A stretch of 64,000 bases of DNA from Burkholderiaceae bacterium (lineage in GTDB: Bacteria > Pseudomonadota > Gammaproteobacteria > Burkholderiales > Burkholderiaceae_E), in contig JAJPES010000065.1 in assembly GCA_021166725.1 (NCBI GenBank), forward strand, positions 1-64,000, in the 5' to 3' direction. This document shows, one piece after another, positions 25,032-32,808 of this stretch. The notes under the pieces were generated by a model, which worked only from the letters and a program-made list of their open reading frames with translations, ran no database searches and was not told the origin of the DNA. A program made the translations under genes and the position numbers. The number at the start of each line of letters is the position of its first letter. The first letter of the stretch is position 1.

Positions 25032-26260
25032 GCGCGGTGCTGGCGGCACCGGTGGCGATCCGCGTCTTCGTCGCCTTCGCCAGCGGCTACTTCATGTCCT
25101 ACGGGCTGCGTTCGGTGAACGCGGTCATCGCCCCCGACCTGATCGCCGAATTCGGGCTGAGCAACGCGCAGCTCGGGTCGCTGTCGTCGGCGTACTTCCT
25201 CGCTTTCGCGTCGGTACAGGTGCCGCTCGGCGTGCTGCTCGATCGCTTCGGCTCGCGCCGCGTCGATGCGACGCTGCTGCTGGTGGCCGCCGGCGGATGC
25301 CTGCTGTTCGCCGGCGCACGCTCGGCGTCGATGTTGTGGATCTCGCGCGCGCTGATCGGCGTCGGCGTCTCGGCGGCGTTGATGGCGTCGCTGCGCGCGT
25401 TCCGCTTCTGGTACGCGCCGGGCCGCCAGCAACAGCTCACCGCGTGGATGCTCGTCGCCGGCGCGCTCGGTTCGCTGGCGACGACGGTGCCGGTGCAGCT
25501 GGCGCTGCCGGCGATCGGCTGGCGCGGCGTGTTCGCCGTCGCGGCGCTGCTGCTCGTCGCGACCAGCGCGGCGATCTTCTTCCTGCTGCCGTCCGACGAA
25601 CCGATCCCCGCGCGCCACGACACCGAGTCGTCGTGGAACGTGTACCGGCAGGTCTTCTCCGATCGCTACTTCTGGCGCTTCGGCGTGGTCTCGCTCACCG
25701 TGCAGGCGAGCTTCGTCGCCTTCCAGGGCCTGTGGATCGGCCCGTGGCTGCGCCGCGTGCTCGACATGCAGGCCGACGCCGCGGCGCAGGCGCTGTTCGT
25801 CTTCAACCTGGTGCTGATGCTCGGCTATCTGGGGCTGGGAATGGCCGTTCCCTACTTCGTGCGCCGCGGCTGGTCGACGCTGCGCGTGGTCGCCACCGGC
25901 ACCGCGACGATGCTCGTGCTCGAGCTCGCCATCGCGCTGTCGAGCGGCGCGTGGGCGTGGATGCTGTGGGTCGCACTGGCGATCGCCGCCACCTGCCACA
26001 CGCTCTCGCAGACGCACGTGAGTCTTTCGTTCCCCGAGCGCCTCACCGGGCGCGCGTTCACCGCGTACAACCTGCTGACGATGAGCGGCATGTTCGTCGC
26101 GCAGTGGCTGTTCGGCGTGATGGTCGACCGCCTGGGCGGCGAACACGATCCGCAGGGCTTTCGCCGCGCGATGCTGCTGTGGGTGGCGATGCAGGCGTGT
26201 GCGCTCGCCGTGCTCGTGTTCTGGAAGGTGCAGCCGAGGCGGCCGTCGCCGGTGCGCTGA
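25028..26260 (+). CDS. MFS transporter
   Basis: 410 residues with 12 predicted helices. Motif A is LLDRFGSRRVDATLLL after helix 2, and helix 4 carries ISRALIGVGVSAALMASLRAFRFWY. The central loop (DEPIPARHDTESSWNVYRQVFSDRYFW) is typical of the organic-anion-type family with an N-domain SYGLRSVNAVIAPDLIAEF beginning. The GTG at 25028 overlaps the lipoprotein stop by 4 bases. Substrate unknown. It is similar in outline to the MFS genes at 7.5 and 45 kb, and the 45-kb protein shares the QAYRTVAAIMAPQL-like opening. Confidence 0.86.
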   Translation: MSAVLAAPVAIRVFVAFASGYFMSYGLRSVNAVIAPDLIAEFGLSNAQLGSLSSAYFLAFASVQVPLGVLLDRFGSRRVDATLLLVAAGGCLLFAGARSASMLWISRALIGVGVSAALMASLRAFRFWYAPGRQQQLTAWMLVAGALGSLATTVPVQLALPAIGWRGVFAVAALLLVATSAAIFFLLPSDEPIPARHDTESSWNVYRQVFSDRYFWRFGVVSLTVQASFVAFQGLWIGPWLRRVLDMQADAAAQALFVFNLVLMLGYLGLGMAVPYFVRRGWSTLRVVATGTATMLVLELAIALSSGAWAWMLWVALAIAATCHTLSQTHVSLSFPERLTGRAFTAYNLLTMSGMFVAQWLFGVMVDRLGGEHDPQGFRRAMLLWVAMQACALAVLVFWKVQPRRPSPVR

Positions 26261-26269
26261 GGCTCGCCC

Positions 26270-27310
26270 TCAAGCCTCGTCGAAGCGGATTGTCGTCCCC
26301 GGCTGCGCGAACGGCTGCGTGCGATACAACCCGTTGGCCAGGTTGTGCTCGTCGCGCGCCGCTTCGGCGAAGTCGAGCACCGGCGCCAGGCACGCGTCGC
26401 GATCGTGCGCCGCCTGCGCCCACTCGTCGCGCGTGCGCGAGGCGAAGCGCTGCTCGAACTTCGCGATGGTGGCGGGCCAGGTGGGCGGGCGGTACTGGTC
26501 CTTCGGATCGACCTCGCCGAGCAGGCCGGTGACGTCGAGCAGTTCGCGGTAGAACTTCGGTTCGAGCGGGCCGACCGCGACGAAGCGATCGTCCTTGCAG
26601 CGATAGATGCGATAGAAGGGCATCGCTCCGTCGAGCAGGTTGCTCGCCCTTTCCAGGTTCCAGACGCCGCCGGCGAGCAGGCCGTAGAACATCGGCGTGA
26701 GTCCGACGGTGCCGGCGAGGATGCTGGTTTCCACGACGCCGCCGCGCTGCGTGATCGAGCGCTGCACGAGTTTCGCGAGCACGCCCACCAGCAGATGCAT
26801 CGCGCCGCCGCCGAAGTCGGCAACGAGGTTCAACGGGATCACCGGCTGCTCGCGCCGGCCGATCGCCGCGAGCACGCCGGCGCGCGCCAGGTAGTTGATG
26901 TCGTGCCCGGCGCGCGCGGCGAGCGTCCCGCGGCTGCCCCAGCCCGACAGCCGCCCGACGACGAGGCGCGGATGCGCATCGAGCAAAGCAGAAGGGCCGA
27001 TGCCGAGCCGTTCGAGCACGCCGGGCCGGAAGCCTTCGAGCAGCACGTCGGCGTCGGCGAGCTCGGCGTGCAGTGCATCGAGGCCGGCGCGCTCCTTCAG
27101 GTCGAGCAGCCGCTTCTCCTTGCCGACGTTGAGCAGGTCGTATTGCGGCGGAACGCGAACGCCCAGGCCCGGGTCGGCGGGCGGAGAAACGCGCACGACG
27201 CGCGCACCGAGCGAGCGCAGCAGTTGGCCGGCGAAAGGCACCGGACCGATCGCGTGCAGTTCGACGGTCTTCAGGCCTGCCAGCGGTAGTTTCGATGCGG
27301 ATTCGGTCAT
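26270..27310 (-). CDS. CaiB/BaiF family CoA transferase, alpha-methylacyl-CoA racemase-like
   Basis: 346 residues, somewhat shorter than most class III CoA transferases. The N-terminal PLAGLKTVELHAIGPVPFAGQLLRSLGA, the VLLEGFRPGVLERLGI segment and especially GHDINYLARAG match alpha-methylacyl-CoA racemases, where that aspartate is catalytic. RLSGWG supplies the partner histidine region. It either epimerises 2-methyl-branched acyl-CoA or transfers CoA. The start overlaps the comM stop by 4 bases. I favour racemase over transferase because of the GHDINY motif. Confidence 0.85.
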   Translation of the reverse strand: MTESASKLPLAGLKTVELHAIGPVPFAGQLLRSLGARVVRVSPPADPGLGVRVPPQYDLLNVGKEKRLLDLKERAGLDALHAELADADVLLEGFRPGVLERLGIGPSALLDAHPRLVVGRLSGWGSRGTLAARAGHDINYLARAGVLAAIGRREQPVIPLNLVADFGGGAMHLLVGVLAKLVQRSITQRGGVVETSILAGTVGLTPMFYGLLAGGVWNLERASNLLDGAMPFYRIYRCKDDRFVAVGPLEPKFYRELLDVTGLLGEVDPKDQYRPPTWPATIAKFEQRFASRTRDEWAQAAHDRDACLAPVLDFAEAARDEHNLANGLYRTQPFAQPGTTIRFDEA

Positions 27311-28836
27311 GGCCCGGGCATCGTAGCACCGGCTGCGGCGCCGAAGTCCAGCGCACGCCGATAAGCGACTGCCTCGGCCACGTGCGGTGCGCCGATGCGC
27401 GCTTCGCCGGCCAGGTCGGCGATGGTTCGCGCGAGTTTCTGCACGCGGTGCAATGCGCGCGACGACCAGTGCTGCCGTCGCGCGACCTGTCGCAGCAGCG
27501 ACGCCGCGCGCTCGTCGAGCGTGCAGTGCCGGTCGATCTGCGGCGGCGGCAGGAACGCGTTGGCCAGTTGCTGGCGTTCGCGCTGCAGCGCGCGTGCGCG
27601 CGCGACGCGCGCCGCGACGACGCGGCTGGGTTCGCCGTCGGCGGCCTGCATCAGCTTCGCTTCGCTCACCGGTGCGACCGGGATCAGCAGGTCGATGCGA
27701 TCGAGTAGCGGCCCCGACAGCCGCGAGCGATAGCGTTGCACCTGCTCGGGCGTGCAGCGGCAGCGCGCTGCGCCGAAGTAGCCGCAGGGGCACGGGTTCA
27801 TCGCCGCGACCAGCTGGAAGCGCGCCGGAAATTCGACCTGTCGGGCGGCGCGTGCCACCGCTATACGGCCGGTTTCGAGCGGTTCGCGCAGCGCTTCGAG
27901 CACGGCGCGCGAGAACTCGGGCAACTCGTCGAGGAAGAGCACGCCGTTGTGCGCGAGGCTCGCTTCGCCCGGACGCGGGTTCGACCCGCCGCCGACGATC
28001 GCCGCAGCGGAGGCGCCGTGATGCGGCGCGCGGAACGGACGCCGGCCCCAATGCTCGGTGCGGAACGCTCCATGCAGGCTTGCCAGCGCCGCGCTTTCCA
28101 GCGCCTCGGCGGTTTCCATCGGCGGCTGGATGGTCGGCATGCGGTGCGCGAGCAGCGACTTGCCCGAACCCGGCGGGCCGATCATCAGCAGGTTGTGTGC
28201 CCCGGCTGCCGCGACCTCGAGCGCGCGCTTGGCGAAGGGCTGCCCCTTCACGTCGGCGAGGTCGTCCCCGGCGGGGGAAGCCGAATTCGGCGCGGCGGGC
28301 TCGATGCGCACGAGCGGGCTCGACCCGCTCAGGTGCGCGGCGACGCCGAACAGGTCTTCCGCTGCGAGCAGGCGCACGCCGTCGACCAGCGCCGCTTCGT
28401 CGCCGTTGGCCGCGGGCAGCAGCAGCGAGCGTTGGTGGGCCTCGCGCGCGACGGCGAGCGCCATCGCCAGTGCGCCGCGAATCGGGCGGATCGCACCGGT
28501 GAGCGAAAGCTCGCCGACGAACTCGAATTCGTCGAGCGCGTTGGCCGGTACCTGCCCGCTCGCTGCGAGGATGCCGACGGCGATCGGCAGGTCGAAGCGA
28601 CCCGAAGCCTTCGGCAGGTCGGCTGGTGCCAGGTTGACGGTGAGGCGCCGGTTCGGAAAGTCGAACCCGGCGTGCAGCAGCGCAGCGCGCACGCGATCGC
28701 GGCTCTCGCGCACTTCGGCTTCGGGCAGTCCGACGATGTGGAAGGCCGGCAGTCCGACGCCGATATGGACTTCGACGTTGACGGCAGGCGCGTCGAGGCC
28801 GACGAGCGCGCGGCTGCGGACGACGGCGAGCGGCAT
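27307..28836 (-). CDS. comM: YifB/ComM family Mg-chelatase-like AAA+ ATPase
   Basis: 509 residues. The N-terminal Lon-protease-like fold domain carries VGLPAFHIVGLPEAEVRESRDRV. The AAA+ core has Walker A IGPPGSGKSLLAHRM, Walker B LFLDELPEF and the signature NPCPCGYFG. ComM is a hexameric helicase that promotes branch migration of recombination intermediates during natural transformation. The position after ubiK is conserved in this group. A long G-rich repeat element lies between ubiK and this gene and might affect its expression. Confidence 0.94.
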   Translation of the reverse strand: MPLAVVRSRALVGLDAPAVNVEVHIGVGLPAFHIVGLPEAEVRESRDRVRAALLHAGFDFPNRRLTVNLAPADLPKASGRFDLPIAVGILAASGQVPANALDEFEFVGELSLTGAIRPIRGALAMALAVAREAHQRSLLLPAANGDEAALVDGVRLLAAEDLFGVAAHLSGSSPLVRIEPAAPNSASPAGDDLADVKGQPFAKRALEVAAAGAHNLLMIGPPGSGKSLLAHRMPTIQPPMETAEALESAALASLHGAFRTEHWGRRPFRAPHHGASAAAIVGGGSNPRPGEASLAHNGVLFLDELPEFSRAVLEALREPLETGRIAVARAARQVEFPARFQLVAAMNPCPCGYFGAARCRCTPEQVQRYRSRLSGPLLDRIDLLIPVAPVSEAKLMQAADGEPSRVVAARVARARALQRERQQLANAFLPPPQIDRHCTLDERAASLLRQVARRQHWSSRALHRVQKLARTIADLAGEARIGAPHVAEAVAYRRALDFGAAAGATMPGP

Positions 28837-28891
28837 GGCGACTCCCGGCGGCGTCCGGTTCTCGAAGCGGGGGAGCGCCGGGCTTCAGCTG

Positions 28892-28932
28892 CGCTGCGCG
28901 TACGCGCAGCGACAGCCTCCTAGGAGGCTGTC
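28892..28932. repeat. Two abutting perfect palindromes
   Basis: A 20-bp perfect palindrome (28892-28911, centred on GCGTACGC) is immediately followed by a 22-bp perfect palindrome (28911-28932, centred on CTCCTAGGAG). Both could form strong hairpins in the transcript between ubiK and comM. The second one overlaps the left arm of the larger inverted repeat. Confidence 0.75.
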
Positions 28933-29083
28933 GGACTATGGACAGGGGTCGCGGTGGTGGCCGAAAACCCCCGGGGCCAGGCCCGGGTTCGGGGGGGAGG
29001 CGGGTGTATGGAACGGCGTGGGGCACCCCCCCACCCCCCGCCCCCCCCGCCCCCCCCCCTGTCCATAGTCCGAGAGCCTCCTA
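28921..29083. repeat. Inverted-repeat element with G-quadruplex-forming core
   Basis: A 27-base arm at 28921-28947 (starting TAGGAGGCTGTCGGAC) is repeated in inverse at 29057-29083 with one mismatch, enclosing about 109 bases. The interior is extremely skewed. The plus strand ends in runs of 7, 6, 8 and 10 cytosines (29026-29059), so the minus strand, which is the coding strand of ubiK and comM, has four long G runs. The right arm ends exactly in the ubiK stop codon. It looks like a small non-autonomous mobile or REP-like element. No transposase is present. Confidence 0.6.
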
Positions 29084-29470
29084 GATAACCGGACCCGGGT
29101 CGTCGGGCGTGGACGGGCCCGGACCGGGCATGGCGATGGGCGCGTCGTCGCGCGCACCCGCCGAACGGCCGGCCGCTGCTTCCGACGCGTCGGAGGTCGT
29201 GCCGGCCTGCGCGGCGCCCCCCTCCGAGGCGCTCGCACCCGGCGCCTCGGCGTCGAGGCGCTGCTCGAGCGTTGCGATGCGTTCCTGCAGGCGCGACATG
29301 CGCTCGAGCTGCGCGTCGAACTCGTCGCGCGTGACGAGATCGACGCGCTGGAAAGTCTGCGCGAGCATCGCTTTCAGGTTGCGCTCGATGTCGGCCGCGG
29401 GGCTGTTGCGGAACAGATCGGAGACGCGCTGTTGCAGCTCGGCGAGCAGCGATTGCGGTGTCGTGTTCAT
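29081..29470 (-). CDS. ubiK: Ubiquinone biosynthesis accessory factor UbiK (YqiC/BMFP)
   Basis: 129 residues. The N-terminal LLAELQQRVSDLFRNSPAADIERNLKAML and the coiled coil AQLERMSRLQERIATLEQRLD are the BMFP/UbiK pattern. UbiK binds UbiJ and helps aerobic ubiquinone synthesis. The C-terminal 45 residues are a low-complexity Ala/Gly/Pro tail, much longer than in the E. coli protein. The stop codon TAG is the last three bases of the inverted-repeat element, so insertion of that element may have reshaped the tail. Confidence 0.85.
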   Translation of the reverse strand: MNTTPQSLLAELQQRVSDLFRNSPAADIERNLKAMLAQTFQRVDLVTRDEFDAQLERMSRLQERIATLEQRLDAEAPGASASEGGAAQAGTTSDASEAAAGRSAGARDDAPIAMPGPGPSTPDDPGPVI

Positions 29471-29548
29471 CGTGAAACGAGTCTAGCACCGGCGATCCGC
29501 GGCGCTGCGCTTCGCCCCTCGGCCCTGTGGCCGATGCGAAAGGTTCGG

Positions 29549-29563
29549 TGCACGCCCGGTGCA
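29549..29563. promoter_or_regulatory. Candidate NtrC-type enhancer site
   Basis: TGCAC-GCCCG-GTGCA is a perfect inverted repeat that resembles NtrC sites, although the spacer is two bases shorter than the classic one. It overlaps two direct copies of GGTGCACG. It lies about 100 bases before a sigma-54-like promoter, the usual enhancer distance. Confidence 0.45.
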
Positions 29564-29656
29564 CGAACGCGCAGCCACGCGTGCCGATGCATCGCCGCGG
29601 GGCATGCGGCGCAACCAACGCGGACGAAACGCACCGCGCGCGGGCCGAATGCGCGG

Positions 29657-29672
29657 TGGCACGGAAGCTGCC
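29657..29672 (+). promoter_or_regulatory. Candidate sigma-54 promoter of the torF-glnK-amtB operon
   Basis: TGGCACGGAAGCTGCC matches TGGCACG-N4-TTGCW with the invariant GG and GC at the correct 10-base spacing; only two weaker positions differ. The predicted start is about 27 bases before the torF ATG. glnK-amtB operons are classic nitrogen-limitation targets of NtrC and sigma-54. Confidence 0.6.
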
Positions 29673-29709
29673 TCTGCATGGGCGTCGAGCCTTGCACGGA
29701 GAACCTTCG

Positions 29710-30510
29710 ATGCGCGCGTTCCGAGCCCTGCCGATGCTGGCCGTGGCCTTCCTTCCGGTCCTTGCGACGTCGGTCCATCCGCAGACGACGACCGATCCGA
29801 ATGCACCGACCCCGCACGCGCTCACCACCAACGTGTCGTTCGCCAGCCAGTACCGCTACCGCGGCATCGCGCAGACCGACGGCAAGCCTGCGCTGCAGGG
29901 CGGGTTCGACTACTCGCATGCAAGCGGCGTCTATCTGGGCACGTGGGGCTCCAATGTCAGCTGGCTCGCCGACAGCAACGACGACGTGAGCAACAGCGTC
30001 GAACTGGACGCCTACGGCGGCTGGCGCGGCAAGCTGGGCGATGTCGGCTACGACGTCGGCGTGCTCCGCTACCTCTATCCCGGCAGCTATCCCGACGGCT
30101 TCGTCGCGCCGCATACCACCGAGCTGTACGCCGCGGGCAGCTGGCGGATGTTCACGCTGAAGTACTCGCACGCGACGACGAACCTGTTCGGCGTTCCCGA
30201 CAGCGAAGGTTCGCGGTACCTCGACCTCGCGGCGAACCTCGACGTGGGCGGGGGCTTCGCGCTCGCCGCGCACGTCGGCCATCAGCGCATCCCGTCCGGC
30301 TCGCTGCGCGGGATCCGCATTCGTTCGTCCGACGACTGCAGCTACACCGACTGGAAGCTCGGCGTCGCGAAAGCGTGGGCCGGACTGGACTGGAGCCTCT
30401 CGTACGTCGACACCGACGCAAAGGCAGGCACCGGCGAGTGCTATCGCAGCGCTCGCAATCGAGACCTCGGCAAGGCCGCTGTCGTACTGACGGCGGGCAG
30501 GTCGTTCTGA
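29710..30510 (+). CDS. TorF family outer-membrane protein (putative porin)
   Basis: 266 residues with a signal peptide (about 1-24). The mature protein alternates polar and hydrophobic residues as in a beta barrel. It has TorF/TIGR02001-type landmarks: NVSFASQYRYRGIAQTDGKPALQGGFDY near the N-terminus and aromatic-rich strand ends up to the terminal AGRSF, where the final phenylalanine is an outer-membrane assembly signal. Proteins of this family often precede glnK-amtB in Burkholderiales and may let ammonium or small amines into the periplasm; this is inference. ATG 29710 follows GGAGAACC. Confidence 0.85.
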   Translation: MRAFRALPMLAVAFLPVLATSVHPQTTTDPNAPTPHALTTNVSFASQYRYRGIAQTDGKPALQGGFDYSHASGVYLGTWGSNVSWLADSNDDVSNSVELDAYGGWRGKLGDVGYDVGVLRYLYPGSYPDGFVAPHTTELYAAGSWRMFTLKYSHATTNLFGVPDSEGSRYLDLAANLDVGGGFALAAHVGHQRIPSGSLRGIRIRSSDDCSYTDWKLGVAKAWAGLDWSLSYVDTDAKAGTGECYRSARNRDLGKAAVVLTAGRSF

Positions 30511-30903
<393 letters not shown>

Positions 30904-30920
30904 GATACCGGGGAGAACCG

Positions 30921-32351
30921 ATGGCTGCCTTCCGTTCGGCGTGCGACACCGCCTCGCACGCGCGCCTCGCCGGCGTTGCGCCCCGCCTCGCCGCAGCCGC
31001 GGCGTCGCTGCTCGCCGCCGCACCCGCGTTCGCCGCGCCCGAGCCGGTGAAGGGCGACGTCGCGTGGATCACCGTGGCGACACTGCTCGTCGTGATGATG
31101 ACGATCCCCGGGCTCGCGCTCTTCTACGGCGGCATGGTGCGGGCGAAGAACATGCTGTCGGTGCTGATGCAGGTGCTCGTCGTGTTCGCGCTGATCGTCG
31201 TGCTGTGGACGATCTACGGCTACTCGATCGCCTTCGGCGGCGACGGTGCGTTCTTCGGCAACTTCTCGAAGGCGTTCCTCGTCGGTATCGGGCCCGGCTC
31301 GACGGCGGCGACGTTCAGCAAGGGCGTGGTGCTGCCCGAACTGAGCTTCGTCGCCTTCCAGGGCACTTTCGCCGCGATCACCTGCACGCTGATCGTCGGT
31401 GCATTCGCCGAGCGCGCGCGCTTCGCCGCCGTGCTCGCGTTCTCGGCGTTCTGGTTCACGTTCAGCTACCTGCCGATCGCGCATGCCGTCTGGTACTGGG
31501 CGGGGCCCGATGCGATCACCGACGCCGCGTCGCTCGACGTGGTGAGCGCCGGCGCCGGCTTCCTGTGGCGGCGCGGCGCGCTCGACTTCGCCGGCGGGAC
31601 GGTCGTGCATATCAACGCGGGCGTGGCGGGGCTGGTCGGCGCGTGGGTGATCGGCAAGCGCATCGGCTACGGGCGCGAGTCGATGGCGCCGCATTCGCTC
31701 GTCTCGACGATGATCGGCGCGTCGCTGCTGTGGGTCGGCTGGTTCGGCTTCAACGCCGGCTCGAACCTCGAGGCGAACGGCGGTGCTGCGCTCGCCTTCG
31801 CGAACACGCTCATCGCGACCGCAGCCGCCACACTGTCGTGGACCTTCGGCGAGTGGTGGTTCAAGGAGCGGCCGTCGATGCTCGGCGCCGCTTCGGGCGC
31901 GGTGGCCGGGCTCGTCGCCATCACGCCCGCATGCGGCTTCGTCGGTCCGGTGGGCGCGCTGGTCATCGGTTTCGTCGCCGGACTCGTCTGCCTGTGGGGG
32001 GTCAACGGACTGAAGCGCCGGCTCGACGTCGACGACGCGCTCGACGTGTTCGGCGTGCACGCCGTCGGTGGCATCGTCGGCGCGCTGCTCACCGGCGTGT
32101 TCGCCGCGCCGGCGCTCGGCGGCACGGGCGTCTACGACTACGTCGCGAATGGGGTGTCGTCGGACTATTCGATCGTCGGACAACTGTGGGTGCAATTGCA
32201 GGCGGTGCTGTTGACGATCGCCTGGTCGGGTGTCGTCGCCTTCGTCGGCTTCCAGCTCGTCCGGTACACGATCGGGCTGCGCGTGCCCGAGGACGAGGAA
32301 CGCCAGGGACTCGACATCGTCGCCCACGGCGAGACCGCCTATCATCGGTGA
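30921..32351 (+). CDS. amtB: Ammonium transporter AmtB
   Basis: 476 residues. A signal-peptide-like N-terminus ending FAAPEP is followed by 11 predicted helices. Conserved elements include ALFYGGMVRAKNMLSVLMQ, the first channel histidine in GGTVVHINAGVAGLVGAW, and the second in FGVHAVGGIVGALLTG. The twin histidines line the pore and allow ammonium deprotonation. Control is by GlnK, encoded just upstream. The start ATG 30921 follows GGGGAGAA. Confidence 0.95.
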   Translation: MAAFRSACDTASHARLAGVAPRLAAAAASLLAAAPAFAAPEPVKGDVAWITVATLLVVMMTIPGLALFYGGMVRAKNMLSVLMQVLVVFALIVVLWTIYGYSIAFGGDGAFFGNFSKAFLVGIGPGSTAATFSKGVVLPELSFVAFQGTFAAITCTLIVGAFAERARFAAVLAFSAFWFTFSYLPIAHAVWYWAGPDAITDAASLDVVSAGAGFLWRRGALDFAGGTVVHINAGVAGLVGAWVIGKRIGYGRESMAPHSLVSTMIGASLLWVGWFGFNAGSNLEANGGAALAFANTLIATAAATLSWTFGEWWFKERPSMLGAASGAVAGLVAITPACGFVGPVGALVIGFVAGLVCLWGVNGLKRRLDVDDALDVFGVHAVGGIVGALLTGVFAAPALGGTGVYDYVANGVSSDYSIVGQLWVQLQAVLLTIAWSGVVAFVGFQLVRYTIGLRVPEDEERQGLDIVAHGETAYHR

Positions 32352-32352
32352 G

Positions 32353-32808
32353 GTGCGGTTCCGCCTGCCCCCGCCCGCGTCGCTCGCCGTCCACCCGTTC
32401 GTGCGCGCGCTGCCTGCCGTCCTGCGGCAGGCAGCGCCGTTCGGCATTGCGGTCGCGCTGGCGCTGCTCGTGCGCCATCTCGTCGTCGAGCCGACGCCGA
32501 TCGCGCATGCCTGCGATCCGGTGCCCTGGTCCGGCGCCTGCGCGCTTCGCACGCTGGTGATCCTGGCCTTCGTCACGCAGGGCATCGGATGGGCGGCGCT
32601 CGCCGCGGGCCTCGCGGCGACGGTCGCGCGCGTCCCGCTGCTCGCGCACTTCGCGCTCGTGCTCGGCGCAGCGGGGCTCGTGCTCTACTCGTTCACGCCC
32701 TCTGCGGTCGGCGCGCTGCTCGGCATGCTCGTGCTCGCGCGCGAGCGGCGCGTGCCGGTGCACGCCAGGGCGAACAGCGCAAGCCCGCCGAGGAACACGA
32801 CCGCCTGA
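32353..32808 (+). CDS. Small hydrophobic protein of unknown function
   Basis: 151 residues from a GTG one base after the amtB stop. It has three or four hydrophobic helices (about 27-44, 62-84, 88-105 and 108-122) and a polar Arg/Ala-rich tail. Two cysteines (HACDPVPWSGAC) sit in a probable periplasmic loop. I recognise no family. Its last 124 bases overlap the convergent glucan hydrolase gene, so at least one of the two C-termini is probably dispensable. Coding potential is moderate: helix spacing looks genuine but the tail does not. Confidence 0.55.
   Translation: MRFRLPPPASLAVHPFVRALPAVLRQAAPFGIAVALALLVRHLVVEPTPIAHACDPVPWSGACALRTLVILAFVTQGIGWAALAAGLAATVARVPLLAHFALVLGAAGLVLYSFTPSAVGALLGMLVLARERRVPVHARANSASPPRNTTA

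Noticed and set aside
26270..29026. Open minus-strand frame of over 900 codons running through comM into the CoA transferase
   Set aside because: The upstream two thirds is a shifted reading of comM with Arg/Pro/Ala-rich composition, normal for high-GC DNA. Only the part from 27310 has a protein family.
29026..29059. CRISPR-like or microsatellite array
   Set aside because: It is a homopolymer-rich block with irregular interruptions and no spacer-repeat structure.
28921..29083. Complete insertion sequence
   Set aside because: The region between the arms is about 109 bases with no coding capacity for a transposase.
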